DNA from: an uncultured Alphaproteobacteria bacterium
GTDB taxonomy: Bacteria > Pseudomonadota > Alphaproteobacteria > Rhodobacterales > Rhodobacteraceae
DNA length: 64,000 nucleotides
Assembly (NCBI GenBank): GCA_902619165.1
Contig: CACNDI010000005.1
Location: 62,001-126,000, forward strand
Direction of reading: 5' to 3'
Part shown: piece after piece, positions 50,633 through 60,303 of the stretch
Position numbering within the stretch: position 1 is the first letter of the stretch
Layout: every line of letters starts with the position of its first letter
Made by a program: the position numbers and the translations under genes
The notes under the pieces: model-generated
Told to the model about the DNA's origin: nothing
The model's database searches: none
Seen by the model: the letters and a program-made list of their open reading frames with translations, nothing else

Positions 50633-51829
50633 TTATTTTCCCAAGCCAGCTTTTATTAGAGTCCTTTTGAGAAAGGGGCTGTGATTTAAATACATTAAAA
50701 AATTCTTTCTCGCAATTCTAAGGAAACTATTTTCTGTCATTGAGATTTTGTTTAGTAGGTGGATACCAAAAACTTTGCTTCCAGTCAGTGGAAATCTTTT
50801 AATGTTATATTGTCTCAATACTCTATCTGATCCTATATCTTCGTTATTTTTTAGTGCCTTTTTGCATATATTGTGAAGAGCGATAATATCTTCAACTGAA
50901 GTATTAAGGCCTTGGGCGCCAGTTGGAGGCATTACATGTGCGCTCTCAGCAATAAGAACAGTCCTTTTACTTATTAGAGTTTTTGATAATTGAGAAGATA
51001 CCGGCCATGTCTGCCTTTTACCTACAATCTTTATGTTTCCCCTGATACCCAAGCTTTTTTTTGAAATAAGAGAGTTAAATTCTGCATTCTCTAAATTATA
51101 TGCTTCATCGATAGCATCGGAATTATCCATCCAAACAATAGTTGACTGTGATTGTTTCGAAGAGGCTCGAAGTGGAATTATTGTAAAAGGGCCACCAACA
51201 TCCAATATTTCAGTAGTTCTGTCTTTGTGTTTCCTTGAGTGAGAAACTTGAAACACCATTGCTAACTGGCTGTAAGAGGTTTTAATGGTGTTTATTTTCT
51301 CTCTTTTCCTTATTGCGCTTTCTTTCCCTTCACAAGATATTAATAGTTTCCCATTTAACTCTTTGCCTTTTGAAGTCCTTACAAGAATATTGTCATCAAA
51401 GGCATAGTGTTTAACTATTGAATCCCCGATGTTTAAAACAAAATTTTGGTTCTTTTTAAGCCAGGCTAAAAGCTTCAATCGCAATATGCTATTGGGAACG
51501 TTATAACCAAAGTTTTCAATATTGACTTCTTTTGGTTCAAATACTACTCTGCCCGGCCTTTCTTTTTTTTGACTTCCAACATCAATTATTTCCATCTCCT
51601 TGAGCGGTTGCGAGAAGGGTTCTATTTCCTCCCAAATACCTATTTCTTTAAAAACCTCTATCGCGGGGTTAAGAAAGGCAGTAGTCCTTTGATCCGCATG
51701 AAACTTTGATATGTCATGTGGCTCAAAGCACTCTACTTTAATTTTTTCCTTGCATAGCAAAGAGGCAGTAATCAAGCCAGATATTCCAAGTCCTGAAATT
51801 ATAACATTAGGATATTTTTTCTCGTTCAT
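50633..51829 (-). CDS. FAD-dependent monooxygenase, UbiH/UbiF family
   Basis: VIISGLGISGLITASLLCKEKIKVECFEP; AESAHVMPPTGAQGLNTSVEDIIAL. Confidence 0.85.
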   Translation of the reverse strand: MNEKKYPNVIISGLGISGLITASLLCKEKIKVECFEPHDISKFHADQRTTAFLNPAIEVFKEIGIWEEIEPFSQPLKEMEIIDVGSQKKERPGRVVFEPKEVNIENFGYNVPNSILRLKLLAWLKKNQNFVLNIGDSIVKHYAFDDNILVRTSKGKELNGKLLISCEGKESAIRKREKINTIKTSYSQLAMVFQVSHSRKHKDRTTEILDVGGPFTIIPLRASSKQSQSTIVWMDNSDAIDEAYNLENAEFNSLISKKSLGIRGNIKIVGKRQTWPVSSQLSKTLISKRTVLIAESAHVMPPTGAQGLNTSVEDIIALHNICKKALKNNEDIGSDRVLRQYNIKRFPLTGSKVFGIHLLNKISMTENSFLRIARKNFLMYLNHSPFLKRTLIKAGLGK

Positions 51830-52949
51830 TATTTTTATATTTCATTACCATTTTAACAAATTTATTAAATAGATAGAGGCTGTCATGTGGTCCTGGACTT
51901 GCTTCAGGGTGATATTGGACAGAAAATATATCCTTATCTTTATGCTCAATTCCACAGTTCGATCCGTCAAAGAGAGATACGTGGCTTTCAAAAACATTTT
52001 GTGGCAAACTTTTAGTGTTGATCGCAAACCCATGGTTCATTGACGTGATTTCCACTTTACCAGTCCTTAGATCTAATACTGGATGATTTGCCCCATGATG
52101 ACCATGATTCATTTTTTCTGTTTTTGCACCCAAAGCTAGGCCTAGCAGTTGGTGGCCCAAGCAAATTCCAAAGATAGGAATAGAGGTATCTCTAACTAGC
52201 TTTTTAAGTACTTTATTAGTAAATCTGTTAGTAGCAGCGGGATCTCCAGGTCCATTTGAAAGCAATACCCCATGTGGTTTTAATGCTATAATCTCGTCAA
52301 AAGTTGAATGACCTGATATTTTTTCAACGTTTATTTTATGATTATTAAGACAATTTTCTATATTTAACTTTGTTCCAAAATCAAATACCAGTACTTTTGC
52401 CAAGTCATTAATTATATTTGTTTCGTTTTTCTTTTGTTGTTCATTAATTAGATATACTTTACTGGTGAGATCTCTTCCTTGAATTCCAGGCCAATTAGCT
52501 AACTCTTGTCTAAGGGATTCCAAGTTGTGATCACCATTTTTGTTGAAATTTATTATGGCCTTAGGAGCTCCCAAATCCCTTATCTTTCTAGTCAAGGCCC
52601 GAGTATCAATCCCATAAATTCCAGTTATATTATTACGATTAAGCCAATGATCAAAAGAGAGTTCGTTTCTCCAGTTTGACGGCTCAGAGGGTTTTGCTCG
52701 TGTAATGACCCCTTTCACCATGGGTTTTAAAGACTCATTATCATTACTATTTGTACCTACATTTCCTATGTGTGGAAATGTAAAAGTAATTATTTGTTCA
52801 GCATATGATGGGTCTGAAATTATTTCTTGATAACCAGTCATTGAAGTATTGAAACATAATTCACCAACACCAAAGCCCTCGTTACCATAGCCAATTGCAT
52901 CCCAAGCTGTACCATCTTCCAATAATAATAAGCCAGAAAATTTCTTCAT
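51807..52949 (-). CDS. carA: Carbamoyl-phosphate synthase small subunit
   Basis: LLLEDGTAWDAIGYGNEGFGVGELCFNTSMTGYQEIISDPSYAEQIITFTFPHIGNVG; FGICLGHQLLGLALG. Confidence 0.97.
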   Translation of the reverse strand: MKKFSGLLLLEDGTAWDAIGYGNEGFGVGELCFNTSMTGYQEIISDPSYAEQIITFTFPHIGNVGTNSNDNESLKPMVKGVITRAKPSEPSNWRNELSFDHWLNRNNITGIYGIDTRALTRKIRDLGAPKAIINFNKNGDHNLESLRQELANWPGIQGRDLTSKVYLINEQQKKNETNIINDLAKVLVFDFGTKLNIENCLNNHKINVEKISGHSTFDEIIALKPHGVLLSNGPGDPAATNRFTNKVLKKLVRDTSIPIFGICLGHQLLGLALGAKTEKMNHGHHGANHPVLDLRTGKVEITSMNHGFAINTKSLPQNVFESHVSLFDGSNCGIEHKDKDIFSVQYHPEASPGPHDSLYLFNKFVKMVMKYKNNEREKIS

Positions 52950-53085
52950 ATATCATTAGTAAAATATTAATAATTTTTTACAAGCTATGAGTTATTCTTT
53001 TTCATTGCAAATAAAAGATTAAATTGTTAAATAGGCGATCTTATAATTTGGTGTAAGATTGTGACCTGGATATAGAGAGGTAATT

Positions 53086-53538
53086 ATGCGATCGGAATTA
53101 GATGCAAACTTAAAAGAAGCAATTAAATCTCAAGAAAAACAGCGAATAGCTACTTTAAGACTGATTAATGCTGCTATAAAGGATAGAGACATTGCAGTTA
53201 GGTCAGAAGAGAATACTGAAGGCGTAAGTGATGCAGAAATCATATTGATATTATCAAATATGGTTAAACAAAGAAAACAAAGCATTATCCAGTACGAGGA
53301 GGGTGGAAGAGTCGAGCTTGCTGAGCGAGAGAGAGAAGAGATTAAAATTATACAAGAATTTTTACCTAATCAACTTACCGATGAGGAAATTCATTTAGAA
53401 ATTTCCAAAATAATTGATGCTACTGAGCAATTGACTATAAAGGATATGGGTAAAATTATGGGTGAGTTGAAAGAAAAGTTCAGCGGTAGAATGGATTTTG
53501 GAAAAGCATCTGGGATTGTTAAGGCTCTACTTAAATAG
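53086..53538 (+). CDS. yqeY: GatB/YqeY domain-containing protein
   Basis: DANLKEAIKSQEKQRIATLRLINAAIKDRDI; KEKFSGRMDFGKASGIVKALL; divergent from carA. Confidence 0.93.
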   Translation: MRSELDANLKEAIKSQEKQRIATLRLINAAIKDRDIAVRSEENTEGVSDAEIILILSNMVKQRKQSIIQYEEGGRVELAEREREEIKIIQEFLPNQLTDEEIHLEISKIIDATEQLTIKDMGKIMGELKEKFSGRMDFGKASGIVKALLK

Positions 53539-53550
53539 TAAAGCCTTAAC
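53518..53550 (+). terminator. Hairpin spanning the yqeY stop codon (candidate terminator)
   Basis: GTTAAGGCT (53518-53526), 15-nt loop, AGCCTTAAC (53542-53550), then GGACTATTTTATAT. U-tract is weak. Confidence 0.4.
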
Positions 53551-53558
53551 GGACTATT

Positions 53559-55574
53559 TTATATAAGTAATGGGGCAATAACCAAGCTAACTATAGCCAT
53601 AACATTAATCAAAATATTCATCGAAGGTCCTGAAGTATCCTTTAGAGGATCGCCTACCGTGTCACCAACCACTGCAGCCTTATGCACCTCGGAGCCTTTC
53701 CCACCAAGGTTGCCTTTTTCAACGTATTTTTTTGCATTATCCCAAGCGCCCCCAGCATTAGCCATCATCAAGGCCATCATTACACAACATATTAGTGCTC
53801 CGCCAAGCATTCCTCCCAATGCTTTAGGGCCTAAAATTGTTCCCACCACAACCGGGGCTAAAACCGCTAACGCACCTGGAGCTATCATCTTTCTAAGCGC
53901 TGCCTTTGTTGCGATGTCTACGCATTTGGCAGTATCTGGCTTTGCTTTCCCTTCAAGAAGGCCAGGAATTTCTTTAAATTGACGCCTAATCTCCTTGATC
54001 ATGTCAAAGGCTGCATCTCCAACTGCAGTCATTGTCATCGAACTAACCAAAAATGGGAAAATGCCGCCAAGAAACATACCAGCTAAAACTAAAGGGTCAT
54101 TGATAGCTAGCACAAAACTGCTGTCACTTCCGCTGATTTTCTCAATGTATGCACTTATCAATGCCAAAGCGGCTAGAGCTGCAGCACTTATGGCGAACCC
54201 TTTTCCAATGGCAGCGGTTGTATTCCCAACCTCATCCAATGAGTCAGTTATCTCCCGTGTTTCTTTACCCATCTCTGACATTTCTGCTATACCGCCCGCA
54301 TTATCCGCTACAGGTCCGTAGGCATCGATAGCCATCGTAATTCCAACGGTACTTAACATACCGACGGCTGCCATTCCTACGCCATAGAGGCCTGCGAAAG
54401 AGTTAGCAGTAAAAATTATTACAACTATCGCGAGCACTGGTATTGCCACGGATTGCATACCAACAGCCAACCCTGTTATCATTATAGTAGCAGCTCCAGT
54501 TTCTCCCCCTTCAGCGATTTTTCGAACTGGCTTTCCACCTGTGTAATATTCTGTTATTAATCCAACAACAATGCCACCAATTGCGCCTACAAGGACCGCT
54601 ATCCATACATTTGCCGATACCCCAACAGATGTGATAGTGAAATACGCAGCTACAATAAAAAGTACAGCGGAACCAATAGTACCGTACCTTAGCGCCATCT
54701 CAGGGCTACTATTAGAAAAAATTCTTACCGTAAGGATACCGAGGATAGAGCATATTAGACCAACGGACGCAAGAACCAATGGCATTCCAATCAAAGCATC
54801 AACATTTCCGCCAAGCAAAGAAACTGAAGCAGCCGACATAGTTGTAGCCAAAATTATAGATGCAATAATCGATCCACAGTAGGACTCGAAAATATCGGAA
54901 CCCATGCCTGCAACATCCCCCACATTATCCCCCACGTTATCTGCAATAACACCTGGGTTTCTAGGATCATCTTCTGGAATTCCAGCCTCGACTTTTCCGA
55001 CTAAATCTGCGCCGACGTCAGCGCTTTTTGTAAAAATTCCGCCTCCAACTCGCGAAAAAAGCGCAACGGATGAAGCTCCCATCGCGAAGCCCTCAATTGC
55101 ATGTATTTGCTTTAAATCTCCACCGAAATTATAGAAAAGAATCCCTATGCCAACTAATCCCATCGCGGCAACGGTTAGGCCCATAATTGAACCACCAAAA
55201 AATGCTACATTAAGCGCTGGAGCAGCACCACCCTCACTAGCCGCCACTGCAGTCCTTACATTAGCTTTAGTTGCGGTGTACATTCCAATATATCCTGCAG
55301 ATCCTGAGCATACAGCCCCAAGAAAAAATGCAAGAGCAGTTTCCAAGCCTAGAAAATAGTAGAGTGCAGCTAAACAAATGACACAAAACATGCTTAATAT
55401 TTTATATTCAGCGGCCATAAATACCATTGCACCGAGATGGATTTCGTCACCGATTTCTTTAACTCTACCAGTGCCTTCGTTAGCACTTTTGACTTGCAAG
55501 TAGACTAAGAACGCGCATAGAAGTCCAAAAAGACCGAAAAATACGGGAATTAATGGATTGAGTAACATAGACAT
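53559..55574 (-). CDS. hppA: Membrane-bound ion-pumping pyrophosphatase
   Basis: [92 protein letters not shown]. Confidence 0.97.
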   Translation of the reverse strand: MSMLLNPLIPVFFGLFGLLCAFLVYLQVKSANEGTGRVKEIGDEIHLGAMVFMAAEYKILSMFCVICLAALYYFLGLETALAFFLGAVCSGSAGYIGMYTATKANVRTAVAASEGGAAPALNVAFFGGSIMGLTVAAMGLVGIGILFYNFGGDLKQIHAIEGFAMGASSVALFSRVGGGIFTKSADVGADLVGKVEAGIPEDDPRNPGVIADNVGDNVGDVAGMGSDIFESYCGSIIASIILATTMSAASVSLLGGNVDALIGMPLVLASVGLICSILGILTVRIFSNSSPEMALRYGTIGSAVLFIVAAYFTITSVGVSANVWIAVLVGAIGGIVVGLITEYYTGGKPVRKIAEGGETGAATIMITGLAVGMQSVAIPVLAIVVIIFTANSFAGLYGVGMAAVGMLSTVGITMAIDAYGPVADNAGGIAEMSEMGKETREITDSLDEVGNTTAAIGKGFAISAAALAALALISAYIEKISGSDSSFVLAINDPLVLAGMFLGGIFPFLVSSMTMTAVGDAAFDMIKEIRRQFKEIPGLLEGKAKPDTAKCVDIATKAALRKMIAPGALAVLAPVVVGTILGPKALGGMLGGALICCVMMALMMANAGGAWDNAKKYVEKGNLGGKGSEVHKAAVVGDTVGDPLKDTSGPSMNILINVMAIVSLVIAPLLI

Positions 55575-55659
55575 TTCCTTTTTTTGTACAAATTCAATTT
55601 TTGGAGATATCTAAAATTTTTATGTTTGTAAAGCAAAGATGTGCTTCAAAAGAAAATTG

Positions 55660-56745
55660 TTAGCCTTCAACGCTATCCTTAAGTACATGTTTCCGGATAA
55701 TTTCATCTAATCTGGCAAAGTTTGTATTTTGTTCCACGAAGTCAATAGTCTTTAAATAGCTTCGTTTTTGTAGCATCTTTCTAGTCATACTGAAAAAAGG
55801 GCAGTTTCGTATTTTTCGCCCTCCAATGAGTTGATACCACCTGCCTGCGGGGTCAAGGTTACAACTGCCCGTGTCATCAGTGAATACCTCTCTGAGTGAA
55901 ATTACTTCAGTCTTAATGCCATACCTGTTAAATAACTGAACAATAAGATCAGTGTTTAACGCAGCGAATGTTTCTAAATTTCCATTGTCGTCGACCATTA
56001 TTGCAGAAAAACTTTCTGATATGCCGGAAAAGCTTTTTGGCTTTATAAAAAAAACATCTTTAGGTTTATTCTCTATCTCACCACCCTTTGAAATAAAAGT
56101 AAGCAGAGCAGCCTCAGATAAATTAGCGACTGGTATGATTTTACCAGGAAAATATCTATCAATCATTTTTTTTGGCATCAAGTTTGTCAGTACCTCCGGA
56201 TCAAAAGAGTAATCATTTTTGAGCATATTTTGAACGTAGGTAAAGTCTAATGGCTTTATGCTTATTTTATTTGCGGCAAAAAATGTAAAAGAATTTAAAT
56301 TTGCATCTTTTGCCATTTTTGAAATAAGTTGTAGCGTTTCAAAATCTGTTGTAATTTTTTCGATAGGAGAACCTCTGTAAAGAGAGATAATCTGGCAATC
56401 TGGTAAGATAATTTTGATTCGAGTTTCAAAATCACTTAGGGACTCAGGAACTTCTTTTGAAAGTGAAGCGTAGGTAGCCAAAGAAATCTTGACTGGCTCA
56501 ACCTTCTTAATTTGATTAAAGAAGTGCTTTGATTTCATTACAAATAACTCCTCTGGTGACAAAGAAATGTTTCCTTCTTCATCAAGTGGGGGCTCAAAAG
56601 GTAAATAATTTCCGTAAATCAGGTCATAAAGCGTTGCAATATTGTCTTCAGGACAGTTATTCTGTTTGTTGTGGCTATCACCAAAAATAGAAAAATGTAC
56701 AAGAAATAACGTTAAAATAACAAAGATTCTAAATAAATTGACCAT
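55660..56745 (-). CDS. Uncharacterized exported protein
   Basis: 361 aa with signal peptide (MVNLFRIFVILTLFLVHFSIFG); no known domain recognised; upstream of hppA on the same strand. Confidence 0.65.
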   Translation of the reverse strand: MVNLFRIFVILTLFLVHFSIFGDSHNKQNNCPEDNIATLYDLIYGNYLPFEPPLDEEGNISLSPEELFVMKSKHFFNQIKKVEPVKISLATYASLSKEVPESLSDFETRIKIILPDCQIISLYRGSPIEKITTDFETLQLISKMAKDANLNSFTFFAANKISIKPLDFTYVQNMLKNDYSFDPEVLTNLMPKKMIDRYFPGKIIPVANLSEAALLTFISKGGEIENKPKDVFFIKPKSFSGISESFSAIMVDDNGNLETFAALNTDLIVQLFNRYGIKTEVISLREVFTDDTGSCNLDPAGRWYQLIGGRKIRNCPFFSMTRKMLQKRSYLKTIDFVEQNTNFARLDEIIRKHVLKDSVEG

Positions 56746-56803
56746 TATATTTTTCCATTACGTAAGTTTAACCCAAATCAAATGCAAAATTTACGCCATC
56801 ACT

Positions 56804-58042
56804 TTATGTTTTTCGAAATTTAGAGTGATTTGCAATCCATAAACAAATTAGAGAGATTAAGGCGAATATCACTAAGGGAGTAGCTGTTAAATTTACAACC
56901 TCCCAACCTATCTGAGAGGAGTTTGCGCTGCAATTCATTAGCCAACCTGAGGTTACCGATGATAGTGCGACAAAACCAAAAACAAAAAAATCATTTATAC
57001 CTTGAACCTTTCCCCTTTCGGACGGGTAATGGTTTTTAGTTAACAGACTTGTTGACCCGATGAAGCTAAAATTCCACCCTATACCAATTAATATTAATGA
57101 TATGTAGAAGTTCGAAATATCTACACCTTGATAAGCAATAAGCACTGCAAGCGAGAATAAAATCATTCCTGTGGATATTATTGACTTTTCCCCATATTTT
57201 TTTATCAATTTCCCTGTCACGAAGGAGGGAGTGAACATTGCCAGCGCATGGACTGAAACAACATTGGCTGCTTGATTAGTTCCAAATCCACATCCCACTA
57301 TCGCGATAGGTGAAGAAGTCATAATTAGGTTCATTACGCCATAAGCAATCATTGAACAGATTATCGAGACAAAGATCACGGGGCTTTTTAAAATAGTTAC
57401 AAGCGGTCTGTTCAAGTTTTCTCTGTTTAACTGATTATTATCAATTATGTTTCCCCCAGATGATTTTGATGCAGTAATCGGTTTGACATAAGACAATATG
57501 AAAGGACCTAAGCAATTCAGGATTACAATAGCTAAATAAGAATATAAAAATGGTATAGAATTATCTAGACTTAAAGACATTTTCACAATAAGGGGACCTA
57601 ATATGGCTGCAATTAGGCCGCCAGAAAGAACAGTTGAGATAGCTTGAGCTTTAAATCTGTCTTCACAATTATCTGTAGCTGTAAACCTATAAAATGCCTG
57701 GGAAGCCATATACCCACCTGAAAAAAAAGAGCCCAATAAAAAAAGCTCGAATGATCTAAGAAATATCCCTAAGAGTGAAGTCAATGAGCCAATTAACCCC
57801 GCTAGATTCCCAATAATTAAGCCAAGTCTTCTTGTTGTCGATTGCATCAGATTAGATAGAATAGGAGCGCTTACCATTGAACCAACAATTAAAAGGGATA
57901 TAGGTATGGTCGCATAGCAAACATTGCTAGCGAGAGATTGTCCCACAAGACCTCCCAAGATAATATACATGGGCATTTGGGAGCCTAAAACAGCTTGTGC
58001 CGAAGCCAATGCTAAAATATTTCTTTGGTTTTCTACCTTCAA
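56804..58042 (-). CDS. MFS transporter
   Basis: 12-TM hydrophobic pattern. Confidence 0.75.
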   Translation of the reverse strand: MKVENQRNILALASAQAVLGSQMPMYIILGGLVGQSLASNVCYATIPISLLIVGSMVSAPILSNLMQSTTRRLGLIIGNLAGLIGSLTSLLGIFLRSFELFLLGSFFSGGYMASQAFYRFTATDNCEDRFKAQAISTVLSGGLIAAILGPLIVKMSLSLDNSIPFLYSYLAIVILNCLGPFILSYVKPITASKSSGGNIIDNNQLNRENLNRPLVTILKSPVIFVSIICSMIAYGVMNLIMTSSPIAIVGCGFGTNQAANVVSVHALAMFTPSFVTGKLIKKYGEKSIISTGMILFSLAVLIAYQGVDISNFYISLILIGIGWNFSFIGSTSLLTKNHYPSERGKVQGINDFFVFGFVALSSVTSGWLMNCSANSSQIGWEVVNLTATPLVIFALISLICLWIANHSKFRKT

Positions 58043-58051
58043 TTTATATAC

Positions 58052-58366
58052 TTAATTGAAATAACCACTTTCATTTAGAAGTAGCGTTCGTTTGGTTTCA
58101 ACTCCCCCAGAGCCACTGTACCCCCCCAAAGACCCATCGGATCTTATTACTCTATGGCAAGGTATCGGGCCAGGATAAGGATTTTTGCCACAAGCATTTG
58201 CCACCGCTCTGGCCGATTTGGGTTTGCCAATATTATTTGCTAATTCTAAATATGTTTTAGTCTCTCCAGGTGTTATTTTTGCGATCTCTTTCCAGACAGC
58301 AAGCTGAAACTTAGTTCCATAACATTTTCTTTCGTTAATGACTTCCATGAATTTTTTTTCTTGCAT
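58052..58366 (-). CDS. Methylated-DNA-[protein]-cysteine S-methyltransferase, minimal catalytic domain
   Basis: GTKFQLAVWKEIAKITPGETKTYLELANNIGKPKSARAVANACGKNPYPGPIPCHRVIRSDGSLGGYSGG-like; active-site PCHRV. Confidence 0.92.
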   Translation of the reverse strand: MQEKKFMEVINERKCYGTKFQLAVWKEIAKITPGETKTYLELANNIGKPKSARAVANACGKNPYPGPIPCHRVIRSDGSLGGYSGSGGVETKRTLLLNESGYFN

Positions 58367-58960
58367 TCAGTATAACTCAACTTCTTTAAGAATACCCATC
58401 GCCCATGTTTCCTTCTTAATCAGATCACCCGATTTATCAAATATTTCTAAAACTCCGTCTCTAACGCCATTTTTTTGGTATCCGCTTTCAATCAATTCTC
58501 CTGATTCAAGATAGAATCTCCAAATCCCCTCTAGATTGTTATTTTTATACTCCTCTTCCGTCCTAATATTGCCGCTTTGATAGTAAAATTTCCAAACCCC
58601 AGAATTAACACCCTCTACATATACTTCTTGTGATCGCATGTTTCCATTATTGAAGAAAGTTAACCAATTTCCATTCTTTTTGCCCTTGATATAAGAACCT
58701 TTTGCTCGCAATTTACCGTTATCATGAAAATATTCCCAATCTTCCACTTTTAAGCCGTCTAATAGTGTCCCGGTGTTTTCTACATAACCATTGTTCCAAA
58801 ATGTTTTGACTGGTCCACTTACAGGGTCCTTATTATCTTTAAAGTAATAGATGCGGTTTTCTCTTAAAAGATCATTCAAAGATATAAAGTTCTCCAACAG
58901 GCCTAAGTTTATTGAAAATAAAAAAATCGCAAAAGCGAAGACAAAGCTAAAATGTCTCAT
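58367..58960 (-). CDS. Exported YwqK/MORN-repeat protein
   Basis: Signal peptide, then about six ~23-aa repeats (G.W.YFHDNGKLRAKGSYIKGKKNGNWLTFFNNGNMRSQEVYVEG...). Confidence 0.85.
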   Translation of the reverse strand: MRHFSFVFAFAIFLFSINLGLLENFISLNDLLRENRIYYFKDNKDPVSGPVKTFWNNGYVENTGTLLDGLKVEDWEYFHDNGKLRAKGSYIKGKKNGNWLTFFNNGNMRSQEVYVEGVNSGVWKFYYQSGNIRTEEEYKNNNLEGIWRFYLESGELIESGYQKNGVRDGVLEIFDKSGDLIKKETWAMGILKEVELY

Positions 58961-59022
58961 AATTTAAATCTATTAAACATTATTGATTACACAGTATTTT
59001 TTAAAATCAGTTTAGAGATCAT

Positions 59023-60225
59023 TTAGCGCATTTCAACATTTAATGACTTGAGCCCATGAAAGTGATAAATATCAGCATACTCAGGCTTTTGAAGTAACTT
59101 AATATGTCTTTTTTTATTGAATAGGTTTTTAAGCGCAAAATTTATTTCTAAGCGCGCTAAAGGGGCTCCAAGACAAAAGTGTGCACCTGCACCGAAAGAA
59201 TTATGAGTTAAAGGACGTCTATTTGGTGTGAACTCAGCGGGTCTGTCCCATCGGCTTTCATCGTGGCCGGAAGCACCTATTACCAAGCTAATTTTTTCAC
59301 CACGAGCAATGTGTATATCATCAATAGTTAAATTCTCGTATGCAAACCTCGTAAAGATATGAAGTGGTGGATCATATCTTAGAATTTCTTCTACAATACT
59401 ATGCCAGTCTTTCTCTTTTAAAAAACGACAATCAACTTTGTTCAAAAGTAATGCTTTTATTCCATTGCCTATAGTATGAACCGTCGCTTCATGCCCTGCA
59501 TTTAATAATAGAATGCAAGTTGAAACTAACTCATCAAAATTGAGCTTTTGTTTATCTTTTTCAGCGTTTATCAAATGAGTAATTAAATCATCTGCTGGCT
59601 TAGAACGACGTTCAGCCACGTATGTTTTAATATATTCAAAGAATTCTTTGGAGGATTGATTTGCTAAGCCTTTGCCTTTTTCTGAAATGTTTGCCTGGTA
59701 TACGGCAACCATTGAATTAGACCACTTTAACAATTGATCTGACATTTCTTCCGGTATTCCTAATAGGCGAGCAATAGTGATTACTGGGACTTGTTTTGCA
59801 TATCTTTCTATCAGATCTGCTTCATTCTCATTAATATTATCCAATAATTGAGTACAAAGCGTGTCAATATCTTTAGATATTTTTTGTATGTTTTTAGTCG
59901 TAAAAGCGCGTAATACCAATCCCCTTAATCGAGCATGTCTTTCCCCGTCCAATTCTAGCATCGAGTTCCTCTCAATTCTATGAAAATCACTAAGATTTTT
60001 CGCATCAGGTTGTTTAAAGCCTAGCGGTAACTCTCTACCAAGTCTCTTGTCCTTAAAAATTTTATTTATGGTGTTAAAATTAAAAAATGCCTTTTGATTG
60101 TAATTTTTCCAGAAACAAACACCACCTCTTTTTAAGATATACCGATAGAAATCATAGGGGTTTTGAACAAAATTTTTTTCAGCTGGTGGTTGATCAATGA
60201 TTATCATTGTTATCTCGCCTTTCAA
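59023..60225 (-). CDS. Cytochrome P450
   Basis: I-helix LLNAGHEATVHTI, EEILR (ExxR), heme motif SFGAGAHFCLGAPLARLE. Confidence 0.96.
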   Translation of the reverse strand: MKGEITMIIIDQPPAEKNFVQNPYDFYRYILKRGGVCFWKNYNQKAFFNFNTINKIFKDKRLGRELPLGFKQPDAKNLSDFHRIERNSMLELDGERHARLRGLVLRAFTTKNIQKISKDIDTLCTQLLDNINENEADLIERYAKQVPVITIARLLGIPEEMSDQLLKWSNSMVAVYQANISEKGKGLANQSSKEFFEYIKTYVAERRSKPADDLITHLINAEKDKQKLNFDELVSTCILLLNAGHEATVHTIGNGIKALLLNKVDCRFLKEKDWHSIVEEILRYDPPLHIFTRFAYENLTIDDIHIARGEKISLVIGASGHDESRWDRPAEFTPNRRPLTHNSFGAGAHFCLGAPLARLEINFALKNLFNKKRHIKLLQKPEYADIYHFHGLKSLNVEMR

Positions 60226-60303
60226 AAGCCCTTTCCAAATTTAGCAAGCATGATATAATATTTTTTGCTCGATTTAAGTCCAAAAACTAAACTTGAGGTT
60301 ACT

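Noticed and set aside
53659-55359. Several + strand ORFs of 60-108 aa across hppA
   Set aside because: Pro/Ala/Thr-rich shadow ORFs antisense to a highly conserved gene.
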